Positions 1 to 8,637 of a stretch of 64,000 bases of DNA are shown here, in pieces. Position 1 is the stretch's first letter; each line of letters starts with the position of its first letter. The notes beneath the pieces were generated by a model that was not told the DNA's origin, searched no databases, and saw only the letters and a program-made list of their open reading frames with translations. Where the stretch lies: positions 124,001-188,000 of the forward strand of contig NZ_PUIP01000011.1 of the NCBI RefSeq assembly GCF_002968015.1, read 5' to 3'. This stretch comes from Massilia phosphatilytica. Lineage in GTDB: Bacteria; Pseudomonadota; Gammaproteobacteria; Burkholderiales; Burkholderiaceae_D. The translations under genes and the position numbers were made by a program.

Positions 1-1449
1 GTGAAGAAATTTACAGCGGCGACTTCCCGCGAGGCCCTGCGCAAGGTGCGCGAGGCCCTGGGCCCGGACGCGGTCATCCTGTCGAACCGCCCGGTCGACG
101 GTGTGGTCGAGATCCTGGCGCTGGACAACGACGACGTCGCCTCGCTGGCTTCGCCGGCGCCGGAATCGGAAATGGCGGCACCGCGCCCGAACCTGCGCAT
201 GCAGGAACCGTCGTTCGATGACTTCGAGCCGGAACCGGCCCCGGCCGCCGCACCGGTTGCCCGTCCGGCCGCCCGCCCGGCGCCGCGCGCTTTCCAGGAA
301 GCCCCGGCTGCCCGCCAGCCGCTGAATTCGCTCTACGACATGGACGAGCCGGCCGCACAGCCCGTGCCGCCGACCTACGCCAACCGCCGCGCTCCGCAAC
401 CGGAAGCGCCGGCGTTCGACATGGCCGCGATGACGGCGATGATGTCGGCCGCGATCGCCCAGGCGAAGGAATCCGCCGCCGCCGAAATGCACGGCATGAT
501 GAGCGAGATCCGCGCCATGCGCGGCATGATGGAATCCCAGCTGGCCGAACTGTCGTGGGGCACGACCCAGCAGCGCGAGCCGCAGAAGGCCGCCGTGCTG
601 CGCGAGATGCTGGCCGCCGGCTTTTCGGCGAGCCTGTCGCGCTACCTGATCGACAAGCTGCCGGCCGGTAAGGATGCCGCCGAGTCGCTGCGCTGGGTCA
701 AGACGGTCCTGGCACGCAACATCACGACGATGGCCGACGAGGATGCGATCCTCGACCGCGGCGGCGTGTTCGCGCTGGTCGGCCCGACCGGCGTCGGCAA
801 GACGACCACGACCGCCAAGCTGGCCGCACGCTGCGTGATGCGCCACGGCCCGGAAAAGCTGGCGCTGATCACGACCGACGCCTACCGTATCGGCGGCCAC
901 GAGCAGCTGCGCATCTACGGCAAGATCCTGGGCGTGATGGTGCACTCGGTGAAGGACGAGGCCGACCTGCGCATCGCCCTGAAAGAACTGCGCAACAAGC
1001 ACACCGTGCTGATCGACACGATCGGCATGTCGCAGCGCGACCAGATGGTGACGGAGCAGGTCGCCATGCTGACGGACTCCGGCGCCGACGTGAAGCGCCT
1101 GCTGTGCCTGAACGCGACGTCGACCAACGAGACGCTGAACGAAGTCGTGCGCGCCTACCAGGGCACCGGCCTGGCCGGCTGCATCATGACCAAGATGGAC
1201 GAAGCCGCGTCGATCGGCAACGTGCTGGACGTGCTCGTGCGCCAGAAGCTGAACCTGCACTACATCTCCAACGGCCAGCGCGTGCCGGAAGACCTGCACC
1301 TGGCTGACCGCGCGATGCTGGTCGACCGCGCCTTCCGCACCAAGCGCGACGCCGCCGCCCAATTTGCCGACGCCGACCTGCCGCTGATGATGGCCGGCCT
1401 CGGCAACCTGAACAACGACCGTTCGCTGCGCGAGGTGTACGTTGGCTAG
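1..1449 (+). CDS. flhF: Flagellar biosynthesis GTPase FlhF (5' end probably cut by window edge)
   Basis: SRP-type GTPase that sets the position and number of flagella at the pole. The N-terminal B region carries the family opening KKFTAATSREALRKVREALG. A Pro/Ala-rich linker spans about residues 50-135. The NG domain follows, with P-loop GPTGVGKTT at 261-269, the G3-like motif DTIGM at 339-343 and TKMD at 397-400. The frame opens with GTG at base 1. FlhF proteins often begin MNVKKF, so this GTG is probably an internal valine and the true start lies a few bases upstream. The 3' end overlaps flhG by 8 bases, which indicates translational coupling. Upstream flhB/flhA would be expected just outside the window. 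Confidence 0.95.
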   Translation: MKKFTAATSREALRKVREALGPDAVILSNRPVDGVVEILALDNDDVASLASPAPESEMAAPRPNLRMQEPSFDDFEPEPAPAAAPVARPAARPAPRAFQEAPAARQPLNSLYDMDEPAAQPVPPTYANRRAPQPEAPAFDMAAMTAMMSAAIAQAKESAAAEMHGMMSEIRAMRGMMESQLAELSWGTTQQREPQKAAVLREMLAAGFSASLSRYLIDKLPAGKDAAESLRWVKTVLARNITTMADEDAILDRGGVFALVGPTGVGKTTTTAKLAARCVMRHGPEKLALITTDAYRIGGHEQLRIYGKILGVMVHSVKDEADLRIALKELRNKHTVLIDTIGMSQRDQMVTEQVAMLTDSGADVKRLLCLNATSTNETLNEVVRAYQGTGLAGCIMTKMDEAASIGNVLDVLVRQKLNLHYISNGQRVPEDLHLADRAMLVDRAFRTKRDAAAQFADADLPLMMAGLGNLNNDRSLREVYVG

Positions 1450-2260
1450 TTTCGACTTCGACCAGGCGGAGGGCCTGCGCCGGATGCTGGCCGGCCCCAA
1501 GCCGCGCATCGTGACCTTCCTCTCCGCCACCCCGCAGGATGACAAGGGTGCCATGCTCGTCAACCTGGGCGCCTCGCTGGCCCAGTCCGGCAATGACGTG
1601 ATGATCGTCGATGCCTGCACGCGCGACTACGGCGTCGCCCAGCGCCTCGGCGTCGACCGCGGCCCGGGCCTGTTGCAGGTGGCGCGCCAGGAATGCGCGC
1701 TGAACCAGGTGATCCATTCGGTGCCGCAGGGCTTTTCCGTCGCCACGCTGAGCCGCACGGCGCGCCGCGATGCGGCGCCCAGCGCGGACGAGGCGCGGCG
1801 CCTGGCCAAGACGTTCGATGTGCTCGTCAAGCAGTCCGGCAGCATCATCATGGTCGACGGCGAATTTCCCGAAGACGGCTCGTTCCCGGTGCCGATCATG
1901 GCCTCGTCCGAGATCGTCGTGCAGGTGTCGACGAGCGCCGCGTCGATCACGAATGCGTATGCGCTGATCAAGCGGCTGTCGCAGCAACTCGGGCGTCGTC
2001 CGTTCGGTATTCTTGTCACGGGCGCTACCGAAGCCGAGGCGAAGGTGGTATACGATAATATGTCATCTGCGGCAACTCGTTACTTGGCGGTAACGCTGAG
2101 CTCCATGGGCTCCGTGCCGGCGGACGAGTACCTGCACCGCGCCGCGCGCCTCGGCCGCGCCGTGGTCGATGCATTCCCGCTGGCCGGCGCGTCGGTGGCT
2201 TTCCGCCGCCTGGCCGGGCGCTTCGCGCGCACCGGCATGCAGCAGGGACGGGCCGCCTGA
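1442..2260 (+). CDS. flhG: FlhG/FleN-like MinD-family ATPase with degenerate P-loop
   Basis: Partner of FlhF, with which MinD-like FlhG normally limits flagellar number. The fold is recognisable: VNLGASLAQSG after the P-loop and MIVDACTRD at about residues 54-62, in the place of the MinD second strand. The nucleotide loop is altered. Where MinD has KGGVGKT, this protein reads TPQDDKG (about residues 30-36). The P-loop lysine (K35) remains, but the signature lysine, both glycines before the P-loop lysine and the following Thr are gone. The start is TTG at 1442, chosen because it overlaps flhF by 8 bases and the next residues fit the family. It is followed after 30 bases by fliA. ATPase activity is uncertain. 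Confidence 0.85.
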   Translation: MASFDFDQAEGLRRMLAGPKPRIVTFLSATPQDDKGAMLVNLGASLAQSGNDVMIVDACTRDYGVAQRLGVDRGPGLLQVARQECALNQVIHSVPQGFSVATLSRTARRDAAPSADEARRLAKTFDVLVKQSGSIIMVDGEFPEDGSFPVPIMASSEIVVQVSTSAASITNAYALIKRLSQQLGRRPFGILVTGATEAEAKVVYDNMSSAATRYLAVTLSSMGSVPADEYLHRAARLGRAVVDAFPLAGASVAFRRLAGRFARTGMQQGRAA

Positions 2261-2290
2261 AGCGGCGAAGAATAATTAATTACAGAAACC

Positions 2291-3010
2291 ATGTACACGG
2301 TCAAAGGGAAAGCGGACAAGAATTCTTTGCTGACGGAGCACGCGCCGTTGGTAAAGCGTCTCGCCCACCAGATGAAGGCCAAGCTCCCGCCGTCCGTCGA
2401 AGTCGATGACCTGGTACAGGCAGGCATGATGGGTCTCCTCGATGCGATCAACCGCTACGAGGAGAACCATGGCGCGCAGTTCGAGACGTATGCGGTGCTG
2501 CGCATCCGCGGCGCGATGCTGGACGAGCTGCGCAGCAGCGACTGGATGCCGCGCTCCACGCGCGCCAACATGCGCAAGGTCGAGCAGGCGATGGCTACGC
2601 TGCAACAGCAACTGGGCCGTCCGCCCAGCGAATCGGAAGTGGCGAAGTCGCTCAAGTTGTCGCTGGCCGATTACCAGGACCTGCTGGGCGACTCCGGCGG
2701 CCACCAGCTCGTGTACTACGAGGATTTCCACGATGACGAAGGCGGCGACAGCTTCCTCGATCGCCACGCCGTGGACGACGCCGATCCGCTGAAGAGCCTG
2801 CTCGACACGGACTTCCGCCAGACCGTCATCGACGCGATCGACGCGCTGCCGCCACGCGAGAAGATGCTGATGGGCCTGTATTACGAAGAAGAACTCAACC
2901 TCAAGGAAATCGGCGCCGTGATGGGCGTGTCGGAATCGCGTGTTTCGCAGCTGCACACCCAGGCCGTGGCGCGCCTGCGCACGTATCTGCGGGAGCGTTC
3001 GTGGACCTGA
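2291..3010 (+). CDS. fliA: RNA polymerase sigma-28 factor FliA
   Basis: Sigma factor for late flagellar genes (239 aa, normal length). Region 2 lies near the N-terminus (HAPLVKRLAHQMKAKLP, VEVDDLVQAGMMGLLDAI, FETYAVLRIRGAMLDELR). Region 4 near the C-terminus has the helix-turn-helix LKEIGAVMGVSESRVSQLH. Its likely targets are visible in this window: matches to TAAAGTTT-N11-GCCGATAA precede flgM, flgK, fliD and fliC. FlgM, its anti-sigma factor, is encoded at 8281-8589. The 3' end overlaps the following stator gene by 10 bases, so fliA, motC and motD are co-transcribed. Confidence 0.97.
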   Translation: MYTVKGKADKNSLLTEHAPLVKRLAHQMKAKLPPSVEVDDLVQAGMMGLLDAINRYEENHGAQFETYAVLRIRGAMLDELRSSDWMPRSTRANMRKVEQAMATLQQQLGRPPSESEVAKSLKLSLADYQDLLGDSGGHQLVYYEDFHDDEGGDSFLDRHAVDDADPLKSLLDTDFRQTVIDAIDALPPREKMLMGLYYEEELNLKEIGAVMGVSESRVSQLHTQAVARLRTYLRERSWT

Positions 3011-3744
3011 CCAGCCTGCTTGGTCTCGCGCTGGCGCTGGCCGGGATCTTCGTCGGGCACACGCTCGACGGCGGCAAGTTTTCCTCGCTGATCCAGCCTG
3101 CCGCTTTCGCCATCGTCGTCGTCGGCACATTCGGCGCCGTGCTGCTGCAGACGAAGTCGAAGGCGTTCGTGCGCGGCGTGCGCATGCTGCGCTGGGTGTT
3201 CGTGACTCCGCCCGACCGGCGCCAGGCGCTGGCCCGTGAAATCCATTTGTGGAGCCTGTCCGCGCGGCGCGACGGCCTGCTGTCGCTCGAACAATACATG
3301 GCCAAGGCCGATCCGTTCATCCAGAAGGGCCTTCGCCTCGTCGTCGATGGTATCCAGCCGGACAAGCTGCGCAGCCTGATGCACACGGAAATCAACAACT
3401 ACGAATTCCGCGAGCGCCAGGCCGCGCGCATCTGGGAATCGGCAGCCGGCTACTCGCCCACGGTCGGCATCCTCGGTGCCGTGCTGGGCCTGATCCACGT
3501 GATGGAAAACCTGTCCGATCCGTCGAAGCTGGGCGCCGGCATCGCCGTCGCGTTCGTCTCGACCGTGTACGGCGTGGGCCTCGCAAACCTGTTCTTTTAC
3601 CCGGTCGGCAACAAGATCAAAGGCATCGTCTCCGAGCGCGTGGCCCAGTACGAGATCCTCGCCGACGTCTTCCACGACATCGCCACCGGCGACTACACGC
3701 GTGTGCTCGACGAGCGCGTGGCGTGCCTGCTGGCCGAACACTGA
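3001..3744 (+). CDS. motC: Flagellar motor stator protein MotA/MotC-type
   Basis: Proton-channel stator subunit of the MotA/PomA family (247 aa), an inner-membrane protein. It starts with GTG at 3001 inside the end of fliA. Two N-terminal hydrophobic segments (about residues 3-18 and 30-50) precede a large cytoplasmic loop. The last two membrane segments carry the conserved SPTVGILGAVLGLIHVM and GVGLANLFFYPVGNKIK. Location next to fliA with motD, rather than in a motAB-chemotaxis operon, fits the second stator pair (MotCD) of pseudomonads and many Burkholderiales. The MotC name is inferred from context; plain motA is the alternative. Confidence 0.9.
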   Translation: MDLTSLLGLALALAGIFVGHTLDGGKFSSLIQPAAFAIVVVGTFGAVLLQTKSKAFVRGVRMLRWVFVTPPDRRQALAREIHLWSLSARRDGLLSLEQYMAKADPFIQKGLRLVVDGIQPDKLRSLMHTEINNYEFRERQAARIWESAAGYSPTVGILGAVLGLIHVMENLSDPSKLGAGIAVAFVSTVYGVGLANLFFYPVGNKIKGIVSERVAQYEILADVFHDIATGDYTRVLDERVACLLAEH

Positions 3745-3753
3745 CCCGCAACC

Positions 3754-4488
3754 ATGGCGCGCCGCAAGAGGTACGAGCAGGACACCGAGAACCACGAGCG
3801 CTGGCTGATTTCCTACGCCGACTTCATCACCTTGCTGTTCGCGTTCTTCGTCGTCATGTACGCGGTGTCCGTGGTCAATATCGGCAAGTACACGGTGCTG
3901 TCGGAAGCGCTGGGCGACGCGTTCGGCGGCCGCGGCGCGGCGAACAAGACGAACACGATGGTCGAAGTGGAGGCGCTGCCGCTGACGGCCATCCTCGCCC
4001 ACAAGCGCGCGGAAGCGGCCAAGCGCGACCGCGAACGCCTCGACCTGCTGGCGAAGAAGCTGGACAGCATCCTGAAACCCCTCGTCAACAGCGGCAAGAT
4101 GCGCGTGACGCAGACGGCGCGCGGCGTGACGCTCGAGATCAATGCCAGCGCCCTGTTCGACGAGGGCAATGCCGCCCTGACGCCCGGTGCGCAGGAGACG
4201 CTGCGCACCGTCGCCGACCTGCTGAAGGATGATCCGCACGGCATCGAAGTGGAAGGTTTTACGGACAACACGCCGATCGCCAATCCGGCGTTCGCATCGA
4301 ACTGGGAATTGTCGGCCGTGCGCGCCACGACCGTCGTGCGCCTGTTCGCCGCGAACGGTGTGGCCGAGGCGCGCCTGGCCGCCGTCGGACGCGGCGCCAA
4401 CCGGCCGATCGCCTCGAATGACGATCCCGTCGGGCGGGCGCGCAACCGGCGGGTGGCGGTCACGATCCTGTCCGGCGCCGGTACCTGA
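3754..4488 (+). CDS. motD: Flagellar motor stator protein MotB/MotD-type
   Basis: Partner of the upstream MotA-type protein (244 aa). It has one N-terminal membrane helix with the family sequence YADFITLLFAFFVVMYAVS, in which D23 is the expected proton-binding aspartate. A plug/linker region follows. A C-terminal OmpA/MotB peptidoglycan-binding domain covers about residues 130-240 (VEGFTDNTPI, NWELSAVRATTVVRLF, GRARNRRVAVTI). It starts 9 bases after the motC stop. It anchors the stator to the cell wall. The MotD assignment rests on the fliA-linked context. Confidence 0.9.
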   Translation: MARRKRYEQDTENHERWLISYADFITLLFAFFVVMYAVSVVNIGKYTVLSEALGDAFGGRGAANKTNTMVEVEALPLTAILAHKRAEAAKRDRERLDLLAKKLDSILKPLVNSGKMRVTQTARGVTLEINASALFDEGNAALTPGAQETLRTVADLLKDDPHGIEVEGFTDNTPIANPAFASNWELSAVRATTVVRLFAANGVAEARLAAVGRGANRPIASNDDPVGRARNRRVAVTILSGAGT

Positions 4489-4547
4489 CAGGGCCGCGCT
4501 ACAATCGTCCCAACGCGACAGCAATGTCGCTCGAACGAGGAGAGCGG

Positions 4548-4949
4548 ATGAACCTGCACGCAAGCCTGAGCGTCGACGCGAGGCATGACAAGGTATGGAT
4601 CACCTTCAAGGCGGAAAACCGCGGTGAGCGCCGGGTCTGGCTGCCGCGCGCGCTGACCGACGATCCCCGGCCCGCCGGCCGCGTGTTTGACGTGCGCCTG
4701 CATCCCGGCGGTGCGCCCATCGCCTACGCCGGCGTCAGCGCTGCGCACGCCGCCACCGACTGGTTCGAACTGCCGCCGCATTCCGCCCACACGCACACGG
4801 TCGACATCACGGCCGACTACGCCTTCCGGCCCGGCGACCACACGTACGAGCTGCGCTACGCCGGCCTGGCGCTGGCCGACATCCACCATCCCGAGGCCAC
4901 CACGCCGCTCGTCACCGAGCCCGTGCTGTTCCGCCACAGCGCGCCTTGA
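4548..4949 (+). CDS. Uncharacterised 133-aa protein, beta-rich
   Basis: I do not recognise this protein. An ATG at 4548 is preceded by an AGGAGAG ribosome-binding site and is preferred over an ATG 24 bases upstream. The sequence is beta-strand-like throughout, with alternating hydrophobic residues (KVWITFKAENRGERRVWLP, HTHTVDITADYAF, TYELRYAG), no signal peptide and no membrane helix. It resembles an immunoglobulin-like fold such as the BsuPI-type intracellular proteinase inhibitor domain, but this is only a guess. It lies 59 bases after motD, with a TACAAT box at 4498-4503 that might be its own -10 element. Confidence 0.6.
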   Translation: MNLHASLSVDARHDKVWITFKAENRGERRVWLPRALTDDPRPAGRVFDVRLHPGGAPIAYAGVSAAHAATDWFELPPHSAHTHTVDITADYAFRPGDHTYELRYAGLALADIHHPEATTPLVTEPVLFRHSAP

Positions 4950-5289
4950 TGCCGCCACGCAGATCGCCGCCCGCCAGCGCGGCCGCGGCGGAATCTTGCA
5001 AAATCGAAAATTCATTGCAGAAAGACTGCCCTGTTAACGTTCAATTTGCTACATTAACGCAACATATCCACGCCAGATGTAAATATTGCTCGATGCAAAT
5101 TTAATAAACTGCTATCATATATTGATTCTCTGGATATGAAAGTTTCATTAGGGAATCTATTCCTTCCATGCCGGCGCGGCCTTGCCCACGGCGTCATTCG
5201 CTTCAGCCCATGAATATCGAGCACGACAGCCAGGTATCCCGCATGAGCGGGCTTTGCACGCACAGCGGGCCAACTGCGGGCAGTGCCGC
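4950..5289. other. Intergenic region with an AT-rich block
   Basis: Non-coding space between the 133-aa protein and the GGDEF/EAL gene. The part from about 5035 to 5165 is conspicuously AT-rich for this genome (runs such as TTAATAAACTGCTATCATAT) and probably holds the promoter of the downstream gene. I see no convincing -35/-10 pair with normal spacing and no sigma-28 match. If the downstream gene begins at TTG 5182 the region shortens to about 230 bases. Confidence 0.5.
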
Positions 5290-7758
5290 ATGAGGCGGCA
5301 CGCGCGCAAGATTCCGTCCACCGTACGGCTGTCCATCCTCACCGCGCTGCTGGCGCTGTTCATGGCCTGGCTCGCGCTCGGCAACACCGCGCGGCTGCCG
5401 TGGAATCCGGCCTGGTATCTGACGGCGCACACGGCGATGGAAGTGTTTTCGGTCGTCGTGGCGATGCTCGTGTTTTCCACGGGCTGGCACGGCATCGGCC
5501 GCGACATGCCGATCCGCGTGGCCCTGCTGTCACCCTCCGCACTCGCCGTCGGCCTGCTCGACATCGGCCACCTGATGTCCGTCCATGGCATGCCGGGCGT
5601 GGCGGGGCCCGCGTCGGTCGGGCACGGTATCGAATTCTGGCTGCTGGCCCGCGTCGTCAGTGCCGCGGCGCTGCTCGTCGCCGCGTTCGCGCCGCGCGAG
5701 CGGACCGTCAGCCGGCGCGTGCGCGGCTGGGCATTGCTGGCGGCGCTGGGCATGGTCGTACTCGGCTTCTGGCTGGCCCTGGCCGATCCGCTGGCCCTGC
5801 CGCCGACGTATGTGCCGGGGCAGGGGCTGACGCCGTTCAAGATCGGGTGCGAGCTCGTGCTGATCGCGCTGAATGCCGTCGCCGCGCTGTTCCTGCTGCG
5901 CCGCGCGCTGGTCACGCGCCTGCGCACGGACCGCTACCTGGCCGCCACGGCCGCCGTGATGGCCCTGAGCGGTGTCAGTTTCACGCTGTATGCCCGTCCG
6001 GACGACGTCATGAACATGGTCGGCCACCTGTACAAGGTGATCGCCTACCTGTGCCTGCACCGCGCGATCTGGGTCGCGGCCGTGCAGGCGCCCTACCTGC
6101 GGCTGCAGCGTTCGGAACGCTCGCTGGTCGAGAGCGAGGCGAGCTTCCGCAGCCTGATGGAATGCGCGCCGGACGCGATCCTGCTCGTCGGCGCGGAAGG
6201 GCGCATCACGATGATGAATGCGCGCGCGGAAAACCTGTTCGGCGTGGCGCGCGAGACGGCCGCCGGCCTGCCGCTGGACGTGCTGGTGCCGGCCGCCGCC
6301 AGCGACGCCGAGCTGGACTGCCGCCGCCTGTACGGCGCCGCCTTCCCGGCCGAGGTGCGCCGCGCCGGCATGCCGAGCGGGCAGCAGGTGGCCATCGTGC
6401 GCGATTTGTCGGAGCGGCGCCGGCTCGAGCGCGCGCTCGTCGAGCAGCTCACCCACGACGCGCTGACGGGCCTGCCGAACCGCAACCGCATCCTCGAGAC
6501 ACTGGACGAGGCCATCGCCGCCGCGCGCCAGGATGGACGCACGCTCGCGGTGCTCGTGTTCGACCTGCATGAATTCCGCAAGATCAACAGTGGTTACGGC
6601 TATGGCGGCGGCGACGACGTGCTGCGCGAATGCGTCGTCCGCCTGTCGTGCCTGCTGACTGGCGGCGACATGCTGGCGCGCCAGGGAGGTAACGAATTCA
6701 TCGTCGTACAAAAACAGTCCGGCGAGACCTCGGCCGCAGCGCTGGCCTCCCGGCTGCTGGCGTCGATGCGCGAGCCGTTCCTGCTCGACGGCCAACGCGT
6801 GTTCCTCGCTGCCAGCGTCGGGATCGCACTGCTGCCTTCCAGTGGCTGCGGCGCGCACGAACTGTTGCAGATGGCGCAGGTCGCAATGGCCGCTGCGCGC
6901 ACGGAAGGTCCGGCGCGCTACCGCTTCCACACGGACGCGATGGCGCAGGCGATCCGCGAGCGGGTCGATATGGAAGCGCTGCTGCGCCACGCCATCGAGC
7001 GCAACCAGTTCGCGCTGCAATACCAGCCGCGCATCGACCTGGCCAGTGGCGCCGTGCTCGGCGTTGAAGCCCTCGTGCGCTGGCGCCACCCGGTGCTGGG
7101 CCTCGTGCCACCCGCGCGCTTCATCCCGCTGGCGGAGGAGACGGGACTGATCGACGAGCTCGACATGTGGGTGCTGGACGAAGCCTGCGCGCGCGCGGCC
7201 GCGTGGCGCGCGCAGGGATTGCCGCCGCTGCGCGTGTCCATCAACCTGTCGGCGCGCCAGTTCCAGCAGGCGGGCCTGGCGCAGCGCGTCCAGGCCGCGC
7301 TGGAACGCAGCAGCCTGCCGCCGGCTTGCCTGGAGATCGAGATCACGGAGTCCACGGTCATGCGCGACACGGGCGAGGCGACGAGCGTGCTGCGGTCGCT
7401 GAAGGCGCTCGGCGTGGCGCTGTCGATCGACGACTTCGGCACCGGCTATTCATCGCTGAGCTACCTGAAGCGCTTCCCCATCGACGTGCTGAAGATCGAC
7501 CGTTCGTTCGTCAGCGACGTGACGACCGACCCGAACGACGCGGCCATCGCGTGCGCCATCATCGCGCTGGCGCACACGCTGAACCTGGAAGCGGTGGCGG
7601 AAGGTGTGGAGACGGCCGAGCAGGTGGCCTTCCTGCGCGAGAATGGCTGCGATGAAATCCAGGGCTATTACTTCAGCCCGCCGGTGTGGCCGGAGCAGAT
7701 CGAAGCGATGCTTGGACGTAGGGTGGACACCCCTGTGTCCACGCGAACGCTGGCGTGA
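5290..7758 (+). CDS. Membrane-bound PAS-GGDEF-EAL protein, probable c-di-GMP phosphodiesterase
   Basis: Signalling protein of 822 aa. The N-terminal third is a multi-helix membrane sensor resembling MASE3 (HTAMEVFSVVVAMLVFSTGW). A PAS domain follows (SFRSLMECAPDAILLVGAEG), then GGDEF and EAL domains. The GGDEF signature is GGNEF, so cyclase activity is doubtful. The EAL domain looks intact: EALVRW, NLSARQF, EITES, DDFGTGYSSLSYLKRFPID, KIDRSFV and AEGVE. This fits a c-di-GMP-degrading enzyme that would favour motility. The start is uncertain: ATG 5290 gives a compact N-terminus before the first helix, while TTG 5182 adds 36 atypical Cys/Arg/His-rich residues. The last 13 residues are encoded by a palindromic repeat. 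Confidence 0.85.
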   Translation: MRRHARKIPSTVRLSILTALLALFMAWLALGNTARLPWNPAWYLTAHTAMEVFSVVVAMLVFSTGWHGIGRDMPIRVALLSPSALAVGLLDIGHLMSVHGMPGVAGPASVGHGIEFWLLARVVSAAALLVAAFAPRERTVSRRVRGWALLAALGMVVLGFWLALADPLALPPTYVPGQGLTPFKIGCELVLIALNAVAALFLLRRALVTRLRTDRYLAATAAVMALSGVSFTLYARPDDVMNMVGHLYKVIAYLCLHRAIWVAAVQAPYLRLQRSERSLVESEASFRSLMECAPDAILLVGAEGRITMMNARAENLFGVARETAAGLPLDVLVPAAASDAELDCRRLYGAAFPAEVRRAGMPSGQQVAIVRDLSERRRLERALVEQLTHDALTGLPNRNRILETLDEAIAAARQDGRTLAVLVFDLHEFRKINSGYGYGGGDDVLRECVVRLSCLLTGGDMLARQGGNEFIVVQKQSGETSAAALASRLLASMREPFLLDGQRVFLAASVGIALLPSSGCGAHELLQMAQVAMAAARTEGPARYRFHTDAMAQAIRERVDMEALLRHAIERNQFALQYQPRIDLASGAVLGVEALVRWRHPVLGLVPPARFIPLAEETGLIDELDMWVLDEACARAAAWRAQGLPPLRVSINLSARQFQQAGLAQRVQAALERSSLPPACLEIEITESTVMRDTGEATSVLRSLKALGVALSIDDFGTGYSSLSYLKRFPIDVLKIDRSFVSDVTTDPNDAAIACAIIALAHTLNLEAVAEGVETAEQVAFLRENGCDEIQGYYFSPPVWPEQIEAMLGRRVDTPVSTRTLA

Positions 7759-7796
7759 TGCGAACGTTACGCGTGGGCTCGGCGAGCCCACCCTAC
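7718..7796. repeat. Palindromic dispersed repeat, GTAGGGTGG family, copy 1
   Basis: The left arm at 7718-7745 begins GTAGGGTGG and ends CCACGCG. The right arm at 7770-7796 is its inverted partner, beginning CGCGTGGG and ending CCCACCCTAC. Each arm is itself a small hairpin (GTGGACAC/GTGTCCAC; GTGGGCTC/GAGCCCAC). This is a REPIN-like layout of two inverted short palindromes around a 24-base spacer. A second copy of the family, with arms in the opposite order, is at 56851-56910. The stop codon of the GGDEF/EAL gene lies inside this copy. Confidence 0.8.
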
Positions 7797-7802
7797 TAAC
7801 GA

Positions 7803-8273
7803 CTAACCGACCACGAACCGCCGCGACGGCCCCGTCGCCATGGTCTGGCCGCCCGGGCCGTAGACGCCAGCCGCGTTCGCGCCGGGACCGCGCAATTCGG
7901 TCAGCGCCGCCTGGGTCTGGCCGAGCTGGCGGTTGACGAGCATGCCGTTGACGCGGTTGAGTTCCTTCGCTTCGCGGGTCAGGTCCAGCAGGCAGTTCCA
8001 CGCGTCGCGGTGCTCGGCGTTGCCGCCGACGGCCAGCCAGGGTTCCATCCCGGCTTCGCTCGCGGGAAAGCCGGCGGCGCCGAGGGCCTTGTGGCGCACG
8101 CGCGACAGGGTCGCGGCACGCTGCGCCAGCTGCAGCTTGTTGGGGGTGATGGTCGAGAGGCCATCGGCATCCGCACTGATCAGGAGCTGTTGCTCGGTCT
8201 TCATCAGCTCCACGATGGAACCGATCACTTGCTGTTCGTCGCGCAGGGTTGCGCCAGGGGATGCAATGGCCAT
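7803..8273 (-). CDS. flgN: Flagellar export chaperone FlgN
   Basis: Chaperone for the hook-filament junction proteins FlgK and FlgL (156 aa). The protein is helical, with the FlgN pattern of an N-terminal helix LRDEQQVIGSIVELMKTEQ and a central LLDLTREAKELNRVNGMLV, ending in a low-complexity tail. It follows flgM by 7 bases in the same direction, so the two are co-transcribed, probably from the sigma-28 promoter upstream of flgM. Cytoplasmic. Confidence 0.9.
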   Translation of the reverse strand: MAIASPGATLRDEQQVIGSIVELMKTEQQLLISADADGLSTITPNKLQLAQRAATLSRVRHKALGAAGFPASEAGMEPWLAVGGNAEHRDAWNCLLDLTREAKELNRVNGMLVNRQLGQTQAALTELRGPGANAAGVYGPGGQTMATGPSRRFVVG

Positions 8274-8280
8274 TGGTTAT

Positions 8281-8589
8281 CTATTGTTTGCGGGAATGCA
8301 GCAGATCGCGCACCGTATCCAACAGGCCGTCCGCTACCTTCTCGGAATTGACGTGGAACTGGCCATCCGCGATGGCCGCCTTGATGCGTTCGACCTTCTT
8401 GCTGTCGAACACTTGACTGGTACTGCCACCGGCCGCGAGGGCCTGGCCTTGCGAGGACAGGCGCACGGTGTCGGTGGCTGCGGGCGAGACGGTCCTGGCT
8501 GCGGCCGCGTCGCTGCTCTTCGCCGTCGTGGCCGGCGTGTTGTTGGCCTGAACGCCTGCGTTGCTCTTGAGTGTATCGTTGATTTTCAC
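8281..8589 (-). CDS. flgM: Anti-sigma-28 factor FlgM
   Basis: Inhibitor of FliA that is exported when the hook is complete (102 aa, normal length). It starts MKINDTLKSNAG and has a disordered Ala/Thr-rich N-terminal half typical of an exported unfolded protein. The conserved C-terminal sigma-binding helix region includes DSKKVERIKAAIADGQFHVN and SEKVADGLLDTVRDLL. It is preceded by a near-perfect sigma-28 promoter at 8638-8664, giving the usual feedback in which FliA drives its own inhibitor. flgN follows. Confidence 0.95.
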   Translation of the reverse strand: MKINDTLKSNAGVQANNTPATTAKSSDAAAARTVSPAATDTVRLSSQGQALAAGGSTSQVFDSKKVERIKAAIADGQFHVNSEKVADGLLDTVRDLLHSRKQ

Positions 8590-8637
8590 AGCATCATCCT
8601 TCTCAGGTCGGAGCAGAAAGCCCGGGATCTGCCTTCA

